The notes below the pieces were generated by a model. That model was not told where the DNA came from, searched no databases, and saw nothing but the letters and a program-made list of their open reading frames with translations. A stretch of DNA of 64,000 bases from Achromobacter pestifer (GTDB lineage Bacteria > Pseudomonadota > Gammaproteobacteria > Burkholderiales > Burkholderiaceae_B). Positions 61,059 to 64,000 of this stretch are shown piece after piece. Position 1 is the first letter of the stretch. Each line of letters starts with the position of its first letter. A program made the position numbers and the translations under genes. The stretch spans positions 1,426,001 to 1,490,000 of the forward strand of contig NZ_CP053985.1 in assembly GCF_013267355.1 (NCBI RefSeq), given 5' to 3'.

Positions 61059-61481
61059 ATGTTCGCCACGCCCGAAGAAGCAGAGCACGCGTTCTACGAA
61101 GCCCTCGATCAGGCGGACGTCGTTCGCCTGATGCAAGTCTGGGCGGACGACGAGGAAGTCGTCTGCATCCACCCGGGAGGCCTGCGCATCGTCGGCCATT
61201 CGGCGGTGCAGGACTCCTGGCAGCAGGTGCTGACCAACGGTCCCTTGCACGTGCGCCCTTTGCGGCCGCTGGTCATGCTGAGCATGATGTGCGCGGTGCA
61301 CGTGCTGGTGGAACAAGTGGCGGTGCAGACGCGGGAAGGCACGCAATTCGCCAATTGCTACGCCACCAACATCTACCACAAGGGCCCGACCGGCTGGCGC
61401 ATGGTCATGCACCATGCCTCGCCGGCGCCCACGGAAGCCGGGGTGCTCGACTTGCACGACGTACCCGACATGCTGCACTGA
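61059..61481 (+). CDS. NTF2-fold (SnoaL-like) cytoplasmic protein
   Basis: 140 residues. TPEEAEHAFYEALDQADVVRLMQVWADDEEVVCIHPGGLRIVGHSAVQDSWQQVL is the typical start of this conserved family (YybH/nuclear-transport-factor-2 fold), closing with NIYHKGPTGWRMVMHHASPAP. No signal peptide. It lies 37 bases after the zinc-finger gene. The biochemical role is not established. Confidence 0.87.
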   Translation: MFATPEEAEHAFYEALDQADVVRLMQVWADDEEVVCIHPGGLRIVGHSAVQDSWQQVLTNGPLHVRPLRPLVMLSMMCAVHVLVEQVAVQTREGTQFANCYATNIYHKGPTGWRMVMHHASPAPTEAGVLDLHDVPDMLH

Positions 61482-61498
61482 ATCGGGTGGATTTTTAG

Positions 61499-62599
61499 TT
61501 GGCCGCTGCTCGTCTTGATACCACGCCCTGCCCCGTTCCCTCCTGGTTGCCCGGAGGCGACAGCCAGACGGTTTATGCCGCCCTGTTCGCGCAGTATCAC
61601 CGCATCGCGTTCGTGCGCGAACGGGTGGACACGCCCGACACCGATTTCGTCGACTTCGACTGGACCGGCCCGGGCCTGTTCCCGCACAAGTCCGCCGACG
61701 GCGCGCCCCTCAGCGGCCAGCGCCCGGTCGCCAATGGCAAGACCGCCGCGGCCAGATGGATGACCGATGCGGACTGGAAGTCCCTGCCGCATACACCCGA
61801 CACCCCCGCCCTGATCCTGTTCCACGGCCTGGAAGGCGGCAGCAACAGCCGCTATGCGCAGTCCATCGCGCATCATTTCCGCGCGCGCGGCTGGATCGTG
61901 GTGATCGCGCATTTCCGTGGCTGTTCGGGCGTACCCAACCGCCTGGCCCGCGCCTACTATTCCGGCGACTCGGCCGAGGTCGGCTTCATGCTGGAAACCG
62001 TGCGCCAGCGCATCCCGCATGCGCGCTGGCATGCGGTCGGCGTCTCGCTGGGCGGCAACGCGCTGCTCAAGTACCTGGGCGAACACCAGGAGGACACCGG
62101 CTGGCTGACGGCCTGCGCGGGCGTTTCCGTGCCGCTGGACCTGGTGGCTTGCGGCAAGACCTTGTCCACCGGCATATTCAACCGCAGGGTCTACACCGGC
62201 CATTTCCTGAAGACGCTCAAGCACAAGGTGCTGGAGAAGGCGCATCGCTATCCCGGCGCCGTCGACGTCATGCGCATCGCCCATGCACACGATCTGCGCG
62301 AATTCGACGACACCTACACCGCGCCCATGCATGGCTTTCGCAATGCGCTGGATTACTGGACGCGCGCGTCCAGCAAGCCCTGGCTGCCCAAGATATCGGT
62401 GCCCACACTGGCGCTCAATGCCCGCAACGATCCATTCGTGCCGGCCGCGTCGCTGCCCACGCCCGAGGAGTGCTCGTCCAGCATCCTGCTGCACCAGCCG
62501 ACGGACGGCGGCCATGCCGGTTTTCCGACCGGCAGCTTCCCGGCCCACCTGAACTGGCTGCCGCAGCGGCTGGGACGCTTCTTCGAAACCGGCCAGTAG
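61499..62599 (+). CDS. Alpha/beta hydrolase, YheT family
   Basis: 366 residues from TTG 61499. The N-terminus PSWLPGGDSQTVYAALFA is the YheT signature. The hydrolase core includes LILFHGLEGGSNSRYAQSIAHHFRARGWIVVIAHFRGCSG, the nucleophile elbow AVGVSLGGNALLKYLGE, and a late Asp/His pair (NARNDPFVP; DGGHAGFP). The substrate is unknown; esterase activity is assumed. It converges on the metalloprotease gene. Confidence 0.93.
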   Translation: MAAARLDTTPCPVPSWLPGGDSQTVYAALFAQYHRIAFVRERVDTPDTDFVDFDWTGPGLFPHKSADGAPLSGQRPVANGKTAAARWMTDADWKSLPHTPDTPALILFHGLEGGSNSRYAQSIAHHFRARGWIVVIAHFRGCSGVPNRLARAYYSGDSAEVGFMLETVRQRIPHARWHAVGVSLGGNALLKYLGEHQEDTGWLTACAGVSVPLDLVACGKTLSTGIFNRRVYTGHFLKTLKHKVLEKAHRYPGAVDVMRIAHAHDLREFDDTYTAPMHGFRNALDYWTRASSKPWLPKISVPTLALNARNDPFVPAASLPTPEECSSSILLHQPTDGGHAGFPTGSFPAHLNWLPQRLGRFFETGQ

Positions 62600-62629
62600 G
62601 GCGCGCCGGCGCCCTGCCCGGCCCGGCGC

Positions 62630-64000
62630 TCAGCCCGACTTGAAGCGTTCCAGCAACTGGCGCTCTTCGGCCAGCTTGTCCTTCACTTCCTTGATCTGCA
62701 CGTCGATCTGCGACTGCTCGTAGAAGTCGGTGGACATGTTGCGCGCCTGCTGCAGCTGCGATTCCGCGGCGGCGTATGCGCCTGTCATGACGTAAAAGCG
62801 CGCCTGGTCGCGGCGCGCGGCCACGGGCTTGCCGTTGCGGTCTTCGCTCTGCGCCAGCATCTGGTAGAGGCTGGGCTCGTCGCTGCCCCATTGCTTGATC
62901 TTGGCCCGCAGGTATTCCTGCGCGTCGGCGTGGCGGCCGATGCTTTGCAGCGCCTGGGCGTAGGCGATGCCCAGGGCCCGATGGCCGGGCCAGCGCTTGG
63001 TGCCGGCCTGGGCCAGCTCCAGCGCCCGGGGGTATTCCTTGCGGGCCAGGGCGATATCCACGCTGAGCTTGGCCAGCTGGGCCGAGCTGCGGCCGTCCGC
63101 CGACGCCAGGTTCCAGTTGCGCTCGGCCTCCGCCAGGTTGTTGCGCTGGAACGCCTGCAGCGCCAGGCCGTAGTAGGCGGCCGATTTGCGCACGCCGGAC
63201 AGCGCCTGGGCCTCGTCCTGCAATTGCTGGCCAGCAGTGCGCAGGCTGACCGCGTCGCGGCCCTGCACCACGCGCATCTTGGCGCGTACGTACCAGAAGT
63301 CGTCGCTGTCCACGTGGCGAGCCACCGGGGACTGGTTGCGCACCCGGTTCTGCACGTCCGACATGCGCTCGATGGACAGCGGGTGGGTGCTGGCCCATGA
63401 GCCGCCGCCCGCGCCTTCGTTCAGGCGCGACGCGTTCATCAGGCGCCCGAACATCTGCGCCATGCCCTCGGCGTCATAGCCCGCCCTGGTCAGCATCTGC
63501 AGCCCGGCCCGGTCGGCCTCGCGTTCCGCGTCGCGGGAAAAGCCCAGTTGGCGGTTGATGGCCGCGGCCTGGCCGAATGCCGCCACGCCCACCGCCAGAT
63601 TGCCGCCCCCCCCGGCCAAGGCCGCCAGCAGCGCCCCCGCCAGGCTGGCCAGCATCAGCATGCTGTTCTGGTTCTGCTGGGTCATGCCGCGGGCGATGTG
63701 GCGCTGCACGACGTGGCCGATTTCGTGCGCCAGCACCGCGGCCAGCTCGGACTCGCTGGCCGAAGCCACGATCAGGCCGGTATTGACGCCGATGAAGCCG
63801 CCGGGCATGGCGAAGGCGTTGATTTCGGGGTCGCGCACGCCGAACATCTCGACCTCGGGGACCCCGCCGGGCGCGAAAGCCGCCAGCTTGCGCCCCATGG
63901 TGGTGAGGTATTGGCTGAGTTCGGAATCGTCGACATAGGTCGGATCGCGCCGCCCCTGGGCCATGATGGCCTCGCCCAGGCTGCGCTCCAGCGCGGGGGA
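62630..64000 (-). CDS. M48 metalloprotease, BepA/YfgC-like (runs off right edge)
   Basis: At least 456 residues are in the window. The open frame continues to the right edge, with upstream residues reading SLGEAIMAQGRRDPTYVDDSELSQYLTTMG, so the N-terminus and signal peptide lie beyond base 64000. The zinc site is AHEIGHVVQRH, with EREADRAGLQ as third-ligand region. A glycine-rich membrane-associated hinge is at LMLASLAGALLAALAGGGG. The C-terminal ~200 residues are TPR repeats. BepA-type proteases act on misassembled outer-membrane proteins such as LptD in the periplasm. Confidence 0.92.
   Translation of the reverse strand, partial: SPALERSLGEAIMAQGRRDPTYVDDSELSQYLTTMGRKLAAFAPGGVPEVEMFGVRDPEINAFAMPGGFIGVNTGLIVASASESELAAVLAHEIGHVVQRHIARGMTQQNQNSMLMLASLAGALLAALAGGGGNLAVGVAAFGQAAAINRQLGFSRDAEREADRAGLQMLTRAGYDAEGMAQMFGRLMNASRLNEGAGGGSWASTHPLSIERMSDVQNRVRNQSPVARHVDSDDFWYVRAKMRVVQGRDAVSLRTAGQQLQDEAQALSGVRKSAAYYGLALQAFQRNNLAEAERNWNLASADGRSSAQLAKLSVDIALARKEYPRALELAQAGTKRWPGHRALGIAYAQALQSIGRHADAQEYLRAKIKQWGSDEPSLYQMLAQSEDRNGKPVAARRDQARFYVMTGAYAAAESQLQQARNMSTDFYEQSQIDVQIKEVKDKLAEERQLLERFKSG

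Overview
The window is GC-rich, tightly packed betaproteobacterial chromosome. Gene content and protein sequences (Fur, HrcA, KatA, several 'Bug' tricarboxylate receptors without membrane partners, a fur-bamE-dapB-murB block) point to the Alcaligenaceae, most likely a Bordetella or Achromobacter relative. Species assignment is inference; no rRNA is present.

Layout. 1-7.6 kb is core: hemH (cut by the left edge), hrcA, nadK, recN, fur, bamE, dapB, murB. 7.8-24.5 kb is metabolic accessory DNA lying between two identical tRNA-Gly(GCC) genes. It holds a divergent tRNA-Cys, a small CxxC protein, catalase, a ThDP enzyme, two orphan Bug receptors, two LysR regulators, methylmalonate-semialdehyde dehydrogenase, a TauE/SafE permease, and one minus-strand operon encoding a complete second succinate dehydrogenase/fumarate reductase-like complex, a two-subunit class I fumarase-type hydratase and a divergent amidohydrolase. 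24.5-43.6 kb is surface and signalling accessory DNA, ending at a third identical tRNA-Gly next to tRNA-Cys. It holds an autotransporter with a 42-bp tandem-repeat linker, an AT-rich intergenic region with a 33-bp-periodic operator-like array, a hybrid kinase, a REC-EAL protein, a second hybrid kinase lacking its autophosphorylation histidine, a degenerate EAL protein, and a seven-gene alternate (CS1/CFA-I/cable-pilus class) chaperone-usher fimbrial cluster whose major pilin gene is interrupted by an in-frame amber codon. proQ follows. 43.9-64 kb is mostly core or housekeeping: a 2-hydroxyacid dehydrogenase, small exported proteins, DoxX, a LysR-Nudix-aat-bpt-pyrD run, a PHA phasin, a Bug receptor with an IclR regulator, a CinA-like protein, an EI24 membrane protein, a thioredoxin-like protein, rhlE, azlCD with ilvE, small proteins, a YheT-type hydrolase and a BepA-type metalloprotease cut by the right edge.

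How genes work together. The most interesting unit is 25.4-42.7 kb. Two hybrid kinases, one HPt, a c-di-GMP phosphodiesterase response regulator and a catalytically dead EAL protein sit between an autotransporter and a fimbrial operon. This resembles the regulatory logic of Pseudomonas Roc/Sad (sensor plus REC-EAL controlling Cup fimbriae) and Burkholderia CblS/T/R (cable pili), but no DNA-binding response regulator is encoded here. The second noteworthy unit is the 18.4-24.1 kb dehydrogenase-hydratase operon: its flavoprotein has Cys in place of the histidine that normally binds FAD covalently, and its amidohydrolase lacks the usual metal ligands.

Start codons were chosen from Shine-Dalgarno quality, family length and overlaps; several are GTG or TTG. 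All functional calls rest on motif reading by eye, without database searches.
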